NCBI GenBank assembly: GCA_017409465.1
Contig: JAFQSQ010000025.1
Coordinates: forward strand, 1-44,389
Source of the DNA: Akkermansia sp.
Lineage (GTDB): Bacteria > Verrucomicrobiota > Verrucomicrobiia > Verrucomicrobiales > Akkermansiaceae
Direction: 5' to 3'
DNA length: 44,389 nucleotides
Below the pieces are notes generated by a model. The model was not told the DNA's origin. It ran no database searches and saw only the letters and a program-made list of their open reading frames with translations. The position numbers and the translations under genes were made by a program. The first letter of the stretch is position 1, and the number at the start of each line of letters is the position of its first letter. Shown piece after piece: positions 22,282-31,086 of the stretch.

Positions 22282-22390
22282 GTCCTGCCCTTTCTCGAAG
22301 ATACCATACAGCCACCACCATGCAGTCAAACACATTCCCGTTTTTTTCTCCTTCCTCACACGTCGGAGCGGCAGGACTTGAGTCCTGCCC
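22274..22390 (+). repeat. Pair of REP-like hairpins downstream of RAYT
   Basis: Hairpin 1 is degenerate (GGACTTAGGTCC, 22274-22285) and contains the RAYT stop codon. Hairpin 2 is perfect (GGCAGGACT/AGTCCTGCC, 22370-22389). Both are followed by CCTTTCT then GAA, so they are direct repeats about 95 bp apart. The 80 bp between them hold no gene; it carries T7 at 22341-22347. The rest of 22391-22706 holds the ATPase remnant, palindrome copy 3 and an AT-rich stretch with nothing I recognise. Confidence 0.75.
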
Positions 22391-22430
22391 TTTCTGAATA
22401 CCCCGCAGCTCCCTCCCAGTCAGCAGTGGT

Positions 22431-22477
22431 TGTGCGCTCGCATCACGCTCAATGAGTTTCCTGTTTCCCTAGCCCAT
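22431..22477 (-). pseudogene. 5' fragment of an AAA_14/DUF4143 ATPase gene
   Basis: On the minus strand from ATG 22477 this reads M-G-stop-GNRKLIERDASAQ, aligning codon by codon with MAMGSRKFIERDASAQ of the intact ATPase gene at 19915-21093. The third codon is TAG. The similarity ends after about 16 codons. The same 43-bp palindrome sits upstream of both copies at the same distance, so this is a decayed second copy. Confidence 0.85.
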
Positions 22478-22489
22478 ACAGTACCATTG

Positions 22490-22532
22490 TTTTTATGTAA
22501 ATTCAAGATTGAATCTTGGATTTGCATAAAAA
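22490..22532. repeat. 43-bp near-palindrome, copy 3
   Basis: Identical to copy 1 and one base different from copy 2. It precedes the ATPase-gene remnant by 12 bp on the minus strand, the same spacing as copy 2 from the intact gene. The sequence beyond it (CCTCCCACAAGATTTCC) is also related to that beyond copy 2. Confidence 0.95.
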
Positions 22533-22706
22533 CCTCCCACAAGATTTCCCTGAAAATCGATAATTGTCGCCGTCCGAATTTCGCTTGGGCTGCGATATCA
22601 CATAGCTTTTCCTCATGCATTTCATTATGGTTGTCTCCGATTCACAAGGAAAATTATAATTTTTTTATTAGTTTATGCGAGACGTTGGACGTTAATAATT
22701 TTTAGT

Positions 22707-23930
22707 TTAAAAAACATTGCGTTTTTTTGCTATTAAAATATATTCGTCATTCATTGATAAAACACACTTCCCGTTTACACATGAGGTTGTTTTAGGAATG
22801 CGTTTATTCACGATTTCGCGTTCGTAGATAGCTTCAATATCATATCCATTGTTTTTAAGATGGCGCTGGGATATTTCAAGCAAACTTATCTTGACTCCGT
22901 CAACCGTTCTGTTACCCAAGGTGAGAATTATATACTTGCTTGTAATTCTGGCAATGTGTGAAAGAACAAGGAAATAGTCCGCGAAAAAATGCTCCACTTT
23001 TTTTCTTTTTTCTTTAGTTATGCCAATCGTGAACTCGTTAAGAAGCATTAGCTGTTCTGGGCTGCAGACAATATCCTTTTCTTTTCGTGAGCCTCCTAAA
23101 CTCTTAGAGTCAATAATATGAGAGTTTGATATTTCCCATCCTTCCATTTCTAAGTCACGGGGATCAATCCAATTCAATGCAAGCCAAGAAAACTCACCAT
23201 ATGTCACAGTTGTTGCATTATCTCCGTACGGCGGAGAGGTTACAGTTAAATCAATTGAATTATCTTTCAATGATGGCAGAAGATTCAAAATGTCCATTTT
23301 ATGGAGCGAAAGATTAGCAGGTTTATGTATAAAGTATTCAACATCTGACCTTATGCGGGCGCAAAAATCAGCTACAACTTCGTTACACATCATCTCAATT
23401 TTTTCTGTTTGTTTTATATGTAACTTAAATGTTGATGAACGAGAATTACTATACTTGCGAACCAAATTGGAAAATATATACCAGAAGTAACGACGATTTC
23501 GTTTATTTTTTACGTTGATAATAACCTGCCTAATTTTTGAAAGAGAAACAATAATATCTGAACGAAACCACTTATCAATTCTTATAAAATTATGAAGAGA
23601 TACTTCCTCATGAAAATTATTCAATTTTTGAATTACATTTTCTATATCTTTCTTAATTCTCGTTGATACACCTTCTAATTTGACTTTAGTGATAAGGTGA
23701 GCAAGGGGATTGATGTCATTACCCACAAGATGAATATTCGGAACTATCTCTTGAGCAACATGAAGGGCTGTCCCAGACCCACAAAATGGATCTAAGACCG
23801 ATACGCAATTTTTGACTAAATATTTCCTAAGTACACAATGTTGCATAGGAGCAATCATTGTAGCTGGATACAAGATTGTTCCGTGAATATCATTTTTTCG
23901 GTACTCTTTAAATGCAATATCCATTCCCAC
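22707..23930 (-). CDS. DNA methyltransferase (SPPY-type, N4-cytosine or N6-adenine)
   Basis: A 407-aa SAM-dependent DNA methyltransferase. Motif I VLDPFCGSGTAL (residues 45-56, AdoMet binding) comes first, and motif IV TVTSPPYGDNATT (about 229-241, catalytic) follows after about 175 residues that could hold the target-recognition region. SPPY is the form common in N4-cytosine and some N6-adenine enzymes, so the base is not decided. The C-terminal part has YIILTLGNRTVDGVKISLLE. Translation probably starts at GTG 23930, because GGGAG lies 7 nt upstream. The G of the GHKL gene's TAG stop is the first base of this GTG, so expression is coupled. The gene is clearly AT-rich compared with rmuC or uvrB, indicating transfer. 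It likely works with the upstream GHKL ATPase as a modification or defence pair. Confidence 0.88.
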   Translation of the reverse strand: MGMDIAFKEYRKNDIHGTILYPATMIAPMQHCVLRKYLVKNCVSVLDPFCGSGTALHVAQEIVPNIHLVGNDINPLAHLITKVKLEGVSTRIKKDIENVIQKLNNFHEEVSLHNFIRIDKWFRSDIIVSLSKIRQVIINVKNKRNRRYFWYIFSNLVRKYSNSRSSTFKLHIKQTEKIEMMCNEVVADFCARIRSDVEYFIHKPANLSLHKMDILNLLPSLKDNSIDLTVTSPPYGDNATTVTYGEFSWLALNWIDPRDLEMEGWEISNSHIIDSKSLGGSRKEKDIVCSPEQLMLLNEFTIGITKEKRKKVEHFFADYFLVLSHIARITSKYIILTLGNRTVDGVKISLLEISQRHLKNNGYDIEAIYEREIVNKRIPKTTSCVNGKCVLSMNDEYILIAKKRNVF

Positions 23931-25894
23931 TAATTCTCTCCCAGAAAAACCTTATGCATTTTATTCACAATATAAGCAAAAAGTGAAGCTTTTTTTGCAA
24001 TATCTTCTAGGTCGCTTTTGGAATAAAGTAAATTTCCTTGATGGGCTCCCAAATGGGCATGGCTATATGCATCCAAATAGGTTTGTAAACTTAGATTTTT
24101 AAGAGAATCGAAATCAAGTCTGAAGTTTTTTGCCATGGCGGTTAAGAATGTATGATTTTTGGGGTCATGAAGATAGGAAAAGACTGTTATTATAACATCA
24201 TGTACTTTCATTTCTTTATTTAATTCTTGTGGGATATTTGGATTTGCCCTCAATGATTTTGCTGAGAGCTCAAATATCGACCGTAATGCACAAGCAACCA
24301 CAAACATATACTTTCTTTTACCATGCTCTCTCATCTTATATAATTCTTCTATGCGACGAATAGCAATAGCACATACTTTCATGTTAGTATCTCTTGCTGG
24401 TGAAAATTTGTAAGGTAAAAAATCTACTCGACACTCTTTTGTTCTTTTATTCTTTACCTTTAAAACAGTTTCTTGTACAATCTTTGCTCCATCTTTATCA
24501 AGTATATACTTAACTAAAATATTTCCTTCATCTTTCTGATGTGGCAAAATTCCATTAATGAGTAGAGTATCATTAGCATATATCTTCAATTCATTAGCTG
24601 GTATGGTATGCCCAGCCTCATCATAAACTTTTAGTACAAAGTCTTTTAAATCTGTATCTCCAGTTCCGGTGTAAACAATCGCACCACCTTTTAAAACTAT
24701 TCTTTCTGACGTTTTTTGATAAGTCGAACTTGGTTTTGGATTGCCGTATTTTATGCTTTCTTGATTTTGTTCTTTGAATTTTGCACCCAATAATTGAACT
24801 TCTTTATTTATGAAAAAAAGAGCGTTTTGAATAGATTTTGTATAAGCATTTTCAACCAATTGAGTTCTATCTGGATTAAATTTCATATCCGGACTTTCTG
24901 AAATCACATCCACATAGCCTATCATTTGTGGTAGCGCCTTCGTTGACTGTTGTTTGCGGAGTATTTCTGGATTAAATAAAGTTTCATTATCAAATAAATT
25001 ATGATTAATATAAACTAGCGGTGAGAGAGTCGCCTTGTCAGATGATTTTTTATATAAAGGCGAAATGTTTTTTGAATCTCCTGCCTTTAAGCTAAAAATT
25101 AGCAATTCACCTTCTATTCGACATAAATCTGGTAATTTATCTTCAAAATGCAGATTATCAATTACTTTTCCGTTATGATATATCGTCGCAATATTTTCTT
25201 GAGATGAGATGGTAACGTAAAATAATCGACGATGAGCGCATTCGTTGTAGAAATCATCCACCTTTTTCGTAGAAATATCAATGCCATCTTTAACTATTTT
25301 AACTTTGATATTAGTGGCTCGAAAAACATTTGCAATCTTCACAGTTTTTGCAGAATCCGAGAAAAGGTCATCTAAAGGTTCTCTACTCTCGTGCTTTACC
25401 CTCATCGTTATAGTAGTGCCTCTTTTCCTCTTTAGTGAATGAGTCACAGGAACTTTGTAGTCGGAGACATTGTCCATCTGCAGTATATCAGAACCTTTGC
25501 AGCTAAACTTAAATGATTCATTCTCCGTGCACGAATCCCATTCCACCTCATCTGCAAAGCGGAGCACAGCTAAAAAACCCAATCCTTTAGATCCTTGGAT
25601 ATATCTTATTTCACCTTTTTCCTGTGAAAAAAAACTTTTACCATACTGCTTCTCGCTTTTTCCTACAGCAAATAATTTTTGTACTCCATTCCTAGGAATT
25701 CCTTTGCCGTTGTCTGTTATGGTCAAAGTGTCTGCAATTGAATCATAATTAATTATGACTTCTGTTGCATCTGCATCATATGCGTTTTTTATTAACTCAT
25801 TAAGAGCAATGGTATCAGTAGGTAACTGATTAGATAGAGACTCCAAGGTTTGACCGTGCACCGTGACCGATTCATAAGATATTTCTTGATTCAT
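23930..25894 (-). CDS. GHKL (HSP90/MutL/MORC-like) ATPase of a restriction-modification type system
   Basis: A 654-aa ATPase with the Bergerat fold: N-box ALNELIKNAYDADATEVI (Glu33, Asn37, Asp40), G1 ITDNGKGIPRNGVQKLF (Asp61, Gly63, Gly65) and G2 YIQGSKGLGFLAVLRFADEV (about 98-117). The middle region (about 200-450) contains a transducer-like S5 domain (VDVISESPDMKFNPDRTQLV) and a beta-rich linker. The C-terminal 140 residues are helical (ALRSIFELSAKSLRANPNIP, YLDAYSHAHLGAHQGNLLY, FAYIVNKMHKVFLGE). I see no nuclease motif. Prokaryotic MORC-like GHKL ATPases are known beside methyltransferases, helicases and nucleases in restriction-modification loci (Iyer and colleagues, 2008). It has its own strong promoter and overlaps the methyltransferase gene by one base. 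Coding is AT-rich. Confidence 0.88.
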   Translation of the reverse strand: MNQEISYESVTVHGQTLESLSNQLPTDTIALNELIKNAYDADATEVIINYDSIADTLTITDNGKGIPRNGVQKLFAVGKSEKQYGKSFFSQEKGEIRYIQGSKGLGFLAVLRFADEVEWDSCTENESFKFSCKGSDILQMDNVSDYKVPVTHSLKRKRGTTITMRVKHESREPLDDLFSDSAKTVKIANVFRATNIKVKIVKDGIDISTKKVDDFYNECAHRRLFYVTISSQENIATIYHNGKVIDNLHFEDKLPDLCRIEGELLIFSLKAGDSKNISPLYKKSSDKATLSPLVYINHNLFDNETLFNPEILRKQQSTKALPQMIGYVDVISESPDMKFNPDRTQLVENAYTKSIQNALFFINKEVQLLGAKFKEQNQESIKYGNPKPSSTYQKTSERIVLKGGAIVYTGTGDTDLKDFVLKVYDEAGHTIPANELKIYANDTLLINGILPHQKDEGNILVKYILDKDGAKIVQETVLKVKNKRTKECRVDFLPYKFSPARDTNMKVCAIAIRRIEELYKMREHGKRKYMFVVACALRSIFELSAKSLRANPNIPQELNKEMKVHDVIITVFSYLHDPKNHTFLTAMAKNFRLDFDSLKNLSLQTYLDAYSHAHLGAHQGNLLYSKSDLEDIAKKASLFAYIVNKMHKVFLGEN

Positions 25895-25917
25895 AAATGT
25901 GATGTATTACGTTGTTT

Positions 25918-25945
25918 ATTTTACAGCTATTTCTTTGATTGTCAA
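25918..25945 (-). promoter_or_regulatory. Promoter of the GHKL ATPase-methyltransferase pair
   Basis: Minus strand perfect TTGACA (25940-25945), 16-bp spacer, TAAAAT (25918-25923), 23 bp before the ATG at 25894. It separates this pair from the upstream helicase operon. The remainder of 25946-26120 is AT-rich and holds nothing else I recognise. Confidence 0.82.
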
Positions 25946-26120
25946 GATTTTTCTATGATTCCTTAATTCCAAGTAGGATGTTTGGATTTATGTGGCGTTT
26001 TCGTTTCGAATTATTGGAGATAAATCATAGCACCTTGCGAATATTGCCGCCTATTTGTCGCTAAGTTCTTCCATTATATTCCGTAATTTTTTTCTCTATC
26101 ACAATGTATAAGTTTTAAGA

Positions 26121-29100
26121 TTACATTTCTTTAATGGATGACTCTATGTATGCGACCTCATCGGGAGAAAGCCCATACTTGATGTATAATTCTAAATCTG
26201 TCCACGGTTTGGCAAAATCCAGAGAAGGTACCCACGAGAAACTTTGTTTTGATAAGTGTTGAGTCGTGGCAATTTGCCCTATCAGGAATCGGACAAATTT
26301 GGTTTTTATGTAATTGTACATATTGATGATTTCTTCCTCCGAGTCAGCCGTGCCAACCACTAGATAGGTTTCTGTGCATATTTCGCCGGGGCGAAGGATT
26401 TCGGTAGTGGAAAGGATTCTCTTTTTCCCTTCATTATTTGCGCGACCTGCGTGATCATACGTCAAATATGACGTAATGACTTTCCATTTGTCGACCCATT
26501 CTTTACCGTTAGTTACCTTTTCGCTTTTAAATGGACCTTTACCTCCATTGTAGCGAAGTGTTAAATCTCCTGTTTCCATCGGCTTTACATATGTGCGCAA
26601 TCCAAATGGACGTTGCGAACTTACGATTGAGGAGAAATATTTTTCTGATTGTGCTGATATTTTTTCAATTATCGAAACTGCTTTTTCGTTTCTCATGAAA
26701 GTTTCGTGAGTAGACAGGTTCCTCCAGGAAGTTGAAGTCGCACCTTGTGATACTCGAACAAATTCGCAATCACCGCTATATTCTTCGCTTCGCAGAAAAT
26801 AGCACAAACCACCTGCAATATCGACACCATCAAAACATTCGGTTGAGTCTTCAAAATCAACCAATTTACAAATATGTCGGTCCTTGAGCATTTCTGCTCT
26901 GAAATCATCTAGATTTCTTCCTCCAGAATACCAGCGGGCAGGCATAATCAGAGAAAGATGCTGAGGTGTCAACTTTTTCCCGATACGCACAAACTCGTGA
27001 TAAATTGGTACGGCGCTAGATTTATTGCCTCCATCCATGACTTGATAAGGGGGATTCCCGACTATAGCATTAAACTTCATAAGTTTGTTGGGGTTGTTAC
27101 TGCCGTAAGTTGAAGGACGCGAGGCGCGTTTGATAAATTGAGGGATTTTTGAGGTAATTTGATTGAGAAGGTCATCGAAGCAATGTACATTAACATGGGC
27201 ACCTGTAAAACCGGCAAGTGTACGGCATGCGATATGCCGACTCATCTTGGTCTTGCAGATAATAAAGACGTTTTCGCGCAGCACCTGCTGCCATATTTGG
27301 CATTCCAAATCGCGATCCTTGTGTCGATAACGGGAAATTCGGGATTTGTAAAGGCTGTAGGCTACATAAAGCGAATACAAACCGGTCTTGGCATTCAGCT
27401 CCAAAATGCGAGCGTTTGGGTTGGCTACTGTTTCTACTGTCACCGTGCCCCTGTTGACAAAACGAGGGCTATCCAGCACATTAGTATGAGTCTCATCGAA
27501 GAAGTCATAACCGCCCAGACAATCGCTCAACTGCATATTGACTACGCGCCAAGGCGTGAGTACTGTTTCTTTATCCGGGTTGCGGAAATGACTGAATATT
27601 TCGGCAATACGTTTAATTCTTGACTCAATAGGCAGTTGGTCGGCCGCCTCTGTGACTTCACGAATGCGGACACCGGCTGCTTCGAAAATATCCGGGTCGT
27701 AGAATTTAATAAAACTTCGGAACAACACTTTATCAATGCCTGCAGGCATGAACTCAGCCCAGGACACATCGTCAATTTTAGAAGTCAGATTATGAAGTGT
27801 GATATGTTCATCCTCTTTCAGCTCTGCCCCATAAATAAGCAAGGGAATGCGAATAGAGATGCCTCGTAAAATAGAAATGGCTTTTTCCCTGTTCTTGCGG
27901 ATTTCCTTGATCTTTTCCTGACGCGCCCGCTGCTCTGGAGTCAGCTCTTTTTTGGGTTTTCTTTCATCCTTTTTAGCTTGTTCGTATTCTTCCTTTGTGA
28001 ACCCCTGGACGTTGATATCAATCTTCTCAATTTTCTGAGATTGTTTGGTTGAACCGATGATTTTTCGTAATTTTTCAAATCTGGAAAGATCTGTCTTATC
28101 CAACCACTCCAGTTTGTTATTGTAAAGGCGATTATCGTCAAATCCCGAACGAACAACGCGTTCCACATATGCTTTTTTCAGCTGTTTAAGCATGCGTCCC
28201 ACATCATAGGGTACCATGCTGGAGCCATCCAGGGATATGACCGGACAGAAATTGAGAAATTCTGCCATGATTTCCCGATCGTATTCAGTAGTATGCCTAA
28301 CACCGGATGAAATGCGAGCCGCTTCTGCAACCATTGACAGCGTTCTGTCCGGAGCAAAGTCGAATACATAGCAATCTGTCTTCTGTCTAGCTCCTATGCA
28401 TCCAGGCGTTTGTACACGAAAAATGGTCTGCAAATAGTTACTGGCGGATGTTGTGGCTGAGCCGGACAGCATAAAGACCGCAGTCCATTCCTTGACCGAT
28501 ACGCCTGTAGTCAGCCGCCCGCACGATAAAGTGATGGAATATGCTTCATCCGGTTTGTCGGAGATAGCCTTGCGTACTGCTTTGAGCGCATCCGAATCAA
28601 ATTTTTCCTCATCACCATCACCTGCCACGTTAACAATACTGAATGCACCACTTCCAAAAACGGGATGTTCTCGGAGCAGATCGCTCAGGGCTCTTGCTTC
28701 CTTTACTCCCGGAAGCATCCATAATGAATGCCGGAAATTGTCTCGGTATTCCTGAGTAGAGTACGGATAATTCGTGGATGCCGAATTGTCGCACAGCATA
28801 TTCAGAAACCGCCGTACCGCATTTTCATGCACAAAGCTGCCAATGCTTGCACCAATTGGCATATATCGCCCATCTTTTTCTACATCTCCCTGCCAAGTCC
28901 TGAAAAATTCACGGAAATTGAAAGCTGTATCTTCCACGGACTGGAATCCGGGGATGAAGCGGTCGAGGTCATAGGTGAAGATATTGAGTTTAGGAAGAAC
29001 TGCGTATGGGTTAGGATCGCCGGGATGTTCTTTTTCCCAGTTAAGTTTGGCACTCTGTTCCATCACGTAGTCCCACGTGAAAATTTCATTTTCACGGAAA

Positions 29101-30062
29101 TCATCACGCAGATTGAAAGGGGTTCCTGAGAGATGGAGCACTCTTGTGTTTTCTTTTACAACAGCGGAAATGACATTTTCGCCCAACTCTGTCTTGGTTC
29201 CTTCGTGAGCTTCATCGATAATCACGCAATCCCAAGGAATAGAGAACACCGTATCATTTTTGTCGAATCGTCCACCTATTGCTGCTGAACCACGCAAATC
29301 TTGAATGGACGCAAAATACACGTAATGAGAAGCAGTTCGTACCAGACTGTCCAAATTCAAACCTGCCGTTTTAGAACCAAAACGATACTCGGGGCAAGCG
29401 TAAAAAATCTTCTTAAAATCATCATACCAGCCATCAAGGACCACTGGCCTATGGGTGAAGATGATGGTTCGCTGATAACACAATTGCTTGACTACCTCGA
29501 GGGCACAAAGAGTTTTGCCGAAACGCATCTTTGCATTCCAAAGCATCTTTTTGTGCTTTTTGAATTGCTTAATTGTTTTATCGATTGCTTCTCGTTGCTC
29601 CGGTCGAAAGATGATGGGATTTAAATCTTTTGTAACAGACTGAGGAGATAAACTGGACTCTCCGTCTTTGACTGCTTGAATTGCCTTTTTTGCCGTTTCT
29701 AAATCGGTTGCAAACCATTCATTTGCTTTTTTTGATGAATCGAAGGAGTGTTTCCTGACACCGGAAGCCAGTAAAACTTCGTGTACATCATAATCGCGGA
29801 AAGGGGCTGCGTATGAATGAACCATGCGCACCGCTAATTCTGTATGCAAAAGCTCATAATGGATTCCTGCTGTAGCGGTATATGTAGCAATGCGTTTTTT
29901 TGCCGCTTGGTTCAAATCGTGACAATTAGGTGGCAGTTCTTGTATTGGCTTGGAAGTTCGCAGAGAAGCATCCCCGATTTTAAGCATCCCCTGATGCAAA
30001 TCGTCATTAATGCGGAAGATGTATATCAGCTTGTAGCTGCATGTTGGCGAGAAAGAACTCAT
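26121..30062 (-). CDS. GIY-YIG nuclease / SF2 helicase / Eco57I-type N6-adenine methyltransferase fusion
   Basis: A single-chain restriction-modification enzyme of 1313 aa. The N-terminus YKLIYIFRINDDLHQGMLKI is a GIY-YIG-like (T5orf172 type) nuclease start, and the region to about residue 110 completes it. The helicase follows: FRPEQREAID, Walker A KMRFGKT (about 180-187), DEAH box CVIIDEAHEGTKTE (about 280), LHLSGTPFNL (about 318), then LSCGRLTTGVSVKEW and NYLQTIFRVQTPG (motifs V-VI). A Lys/Glu coiled linker (about 690-740) leads to the methyltransferase, with motif I ARILELNAKTGLYSLYVA (diverged) and motif IV FNAIVGNPPYQVMDGG (about 1003). About 300 C-terminal residues resemble the target-recognition part of Eco57I-like enzymes. 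ATG 30062 is preferred over GTG 30065, since GGAGG lies 7 nt before it. It abuts the 325-aa gene. Confidence 0.88.
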   Translation of the reverse strand: MSSFSPTCSYKLIYIFRINDDLHQGMLKIGDASLRTSKPIQELPPNCHDLNQAAKKRIATYTATAGIHYELLHTELAVRMVHSYAAPFRDYDVHEVLLASGVRKHSFDSSKKANEWFATDLETAKKAIQAVKDGESSLSPQSVTKDLNPIIFRPEQREAIDKTIKQFKKHKKMLWNAKMRFGKTLCALEVVKQLCYQRTIIFTHRPVVLDGWYDDFKKIFYACPEYRFGSKTAGLNLDSLVRTASHYVYFASIQDLRGSAAIGGRFDKNDTVFSIPWDCVIIDEAHEGTKTELGENVISAVVKENTRVLHLSGTPFNLRDDFRENEIFTWDYVMEQSAKLNWEKEHPGDPNPYAVLPKLNIFTYDLDRFIPGFQSVEDTAFNFREFFRTWQGDVEKDGRYMPIGASIGSFVHENAVRRFLNMLCDNSASTNYPYSTQEYRDNFRHSLWMLPGVKEARALSDLLREHPVFGSGAFSIVNVAGDGDEEKFDSDALKAVRKAISDKPDEAYSITLSCGRLTTGVSVKEWTAVFMLSGSATTSASNYLQTIFRVQTPGCIGARQKTDCYVFDFAPDRTLSMVAEAARISSGVRHTTEYDREIMAEFLNFCPVISLDGSSMVPYDVGRMLKQLKKAYVERVVRSGFDDNRLYNNKLEWLDKTDLSRFEKLRKIIGSTKQSQKIEKIDINVQGFTKEEYEQAKKDERKPKKELTPEQRARQEKIKEIRKNREKAISILRGISIRIPLLIYGAELKEDEHITLHNLTSKIDDVSWAEFMPAGIDKVLFRSFIKFYDPDIFEAAGVRIREVTEAADQLPIESRIKRIAEIFSHFRNPDKETVLTPWRVVNMQLSDCLGGYDFFDETHTNVLDSPRFVNRGTVTVETVANPNARILELNAKTGLYSLYVAYSLYKSRISRYRHKDRDLECQIWQQVLRENVFIICKTKMSRHIACRTLAGFTGAHVNVHCFDDLLNQITSKIPQFIKRASRPSTYGSNNPNKLMKFNAIVGNPPYQVMDGGNKSSAVPIYHEFVRIGKKLTPQHLSLIMPARWYSGGRNLDDFRAEMLKDRHICKLVDFEDSTECFDGVDIAGGLCYFLRSEEYSGDCEFVRVSQGATSTSWRNLSTHETFMRNEKAVSIIEKISAQSEKYFSSIVSSQRPFGLRTYVKPMETGDLTLRYNGGKGPFKSEKVTNGKEWVDKWKVITSYLTYDHAGRANNEGKKRILSTTEILRPGEICTETYLVVGTADSEEEIINMYNYIKTKFVRFLIGQIATTQHLSKQSFSWVPSLDFAKPWTDLELYIKYGLSPDEVAYIESSIKEM

Positions 30063-30065
30063 CAC

Positions 30066-31043
30066 TTATCCTCCTATTGTTGAAATGAAAGTAATAGTTT
30101 TTTGCTTTACCCAATCACGGATAAGACAGTATTGACCGGAATGCTCCGTGATATCCCATTTTGTGCACCCTGGACAAGGATGTTCTATGCTTTTCACGCC
30201 CAGAATACCCAAGGATGTAGCTTGGGTTATCGGTCTACATGAACCGGGAACAACGCCACGAAGACCATCCATTTGCCAAACATTCCATGCTATCGTTCGT
30301 GCTGCACGGCGTAAATCTTTCTTGGTGGGAATACGACCAAATTGAGCCATGTAGAAATCGATGAAGGTAAATAAAAGGCACTCGCGGGCAAGTAAAAGAT
30401 TGTCACCCTGCCATTCGTAACCATATACACTTTGTAGTGCTTTGTGAGCCCATCCCAACCAATGGCTGCGAATTGGGCAGTTTTCTGACACCACTCGTAA
30501 CTTTCTGTCAAGAATACCCACGCGGTCTTTAACTGGAATTACCTTGCCGGAAACAGCATCATAACGACTTGCCATATAGGGGCCCTCACCACAAGTAATT
30601 TCGAGCCGTATATCAAGCACATAATCCCGCCATGAGCGGCTTGATGTTGTATCGAAAGGTATGGGGGACGGATTTGTCATCCAGCCTTGGAAAGTCTCCT
30701 TGTTAAACAAGTCCTTTTGTCCGAACCATAGTTCATCTATCAGATTATTTTGAGCATTACACAGCCACGCAGGAGTAAAAACTTCCGCATTTGACCGTAC
30801 CCGACACCGTTGCTCTTCAACGCTTTTGCTGACACGGGGTTTGATGACAGAGCCATTTTTTCCTGTAATGCTCTCAATCTTTATCTCAGAAAAGTACTGA
30901 TATGCATCCCCCTTGGATTCATAGCCATGAGTAGCCCAGAAGATGTTTTTATTGGTCGTTCGATCACGCAGCAGCTCCACGAGCAACTGCGGGTCGCGTT
31001 GCAAAATTTCATTCTCGTGGATATCTACTGCGTTGTTTTTCAC
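30066..31043 (-). CDS. Restriction-system partner protein with AEVFTP motif (annotated elsewhere as 'subunit M'-like)
   Basis: A 325-aa protein of a family I recognise as the constant neighbour of helicase-methyltransferase fusions. Shared blocks include EILQRDPQLLVELLRDRTTN, RVRSNAEVFTPAWLCNAQNN, LDIRLEITCGEGPYMASRYD, VKDRVGILDRKLRVVSENC and NVWQMDGLRG. AEVFTP resembles the GEF(F/Y)TP motif X of type I and Eco57I-like methyltransferases. I infer that it may supply part of the SAM pocket or recognition for the large enzyme, whose own motif X is not evident. There is no independent catalytic NPPY motif. Near the C-terminus, CPGCTKWDITEHSGQYC has three Cys and a His that could bind a metal. It starts with GTG at 31043 behind a good promoter, and its stop is 3 bp before the next ATG. 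Confidence 0.78.
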   Translation of the reverse strand: MKNNAVDIHENEILQRDPQLLVELLRDRTTNKNIFWATHGYESKGDAYQYFSEIKIESITGKNGSVIKPRVSKSVEEQRCRVRSNAEVFTPAWLCNAQNNLIDELWFGQKDLFNKETFQGWMTNPSPIPFDTTSSRSWRDYVLDIRLEITCGEGPYMASRYDAVSGKVIPVKDRVGILDRKLRVVSENCPIRSHWLGWAHKALQSVYGYEWQGDNLLLARECLLFTFIDFYMAQFGRIPTKKDLRRAARTIAWNVWQMDGLRGVVPGSCRPITQATSLGILGVKSIEHPCPGCTKWDITEHSGQYCLIRDWVKQKTITFISTIGG

Positions 31044-31057
31044 GTTCTACTACCGCA

Positions 31058-31086
31058 ATCTTACCCTAAAATGTGCTTTTTCGCAA
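31058..31086 (-). promoter_or_regulatory. Promoter of the helicase-methyltransferase operon
   Basis: Minus strand TTGCGA (31081-31086), 17-bp spacer, TAAGAT (31058-31063), 14 bp before the GTG start at 31043; the leader would be about 8 nt. Confidence 0.65.

Noticed and set aside
19854..22532. CRISPR array suggested by three copies of a palindromic repeat
   Set aside because: The copies are 1.2-1.4 kb apart with genes between them, with no regular spacers and no cas genes.
22420..22620. 66-codon minus-strand frame across palindrome copy 3
   Set aside because: It is just the palindrome and the ATPase remnant read in another frame.
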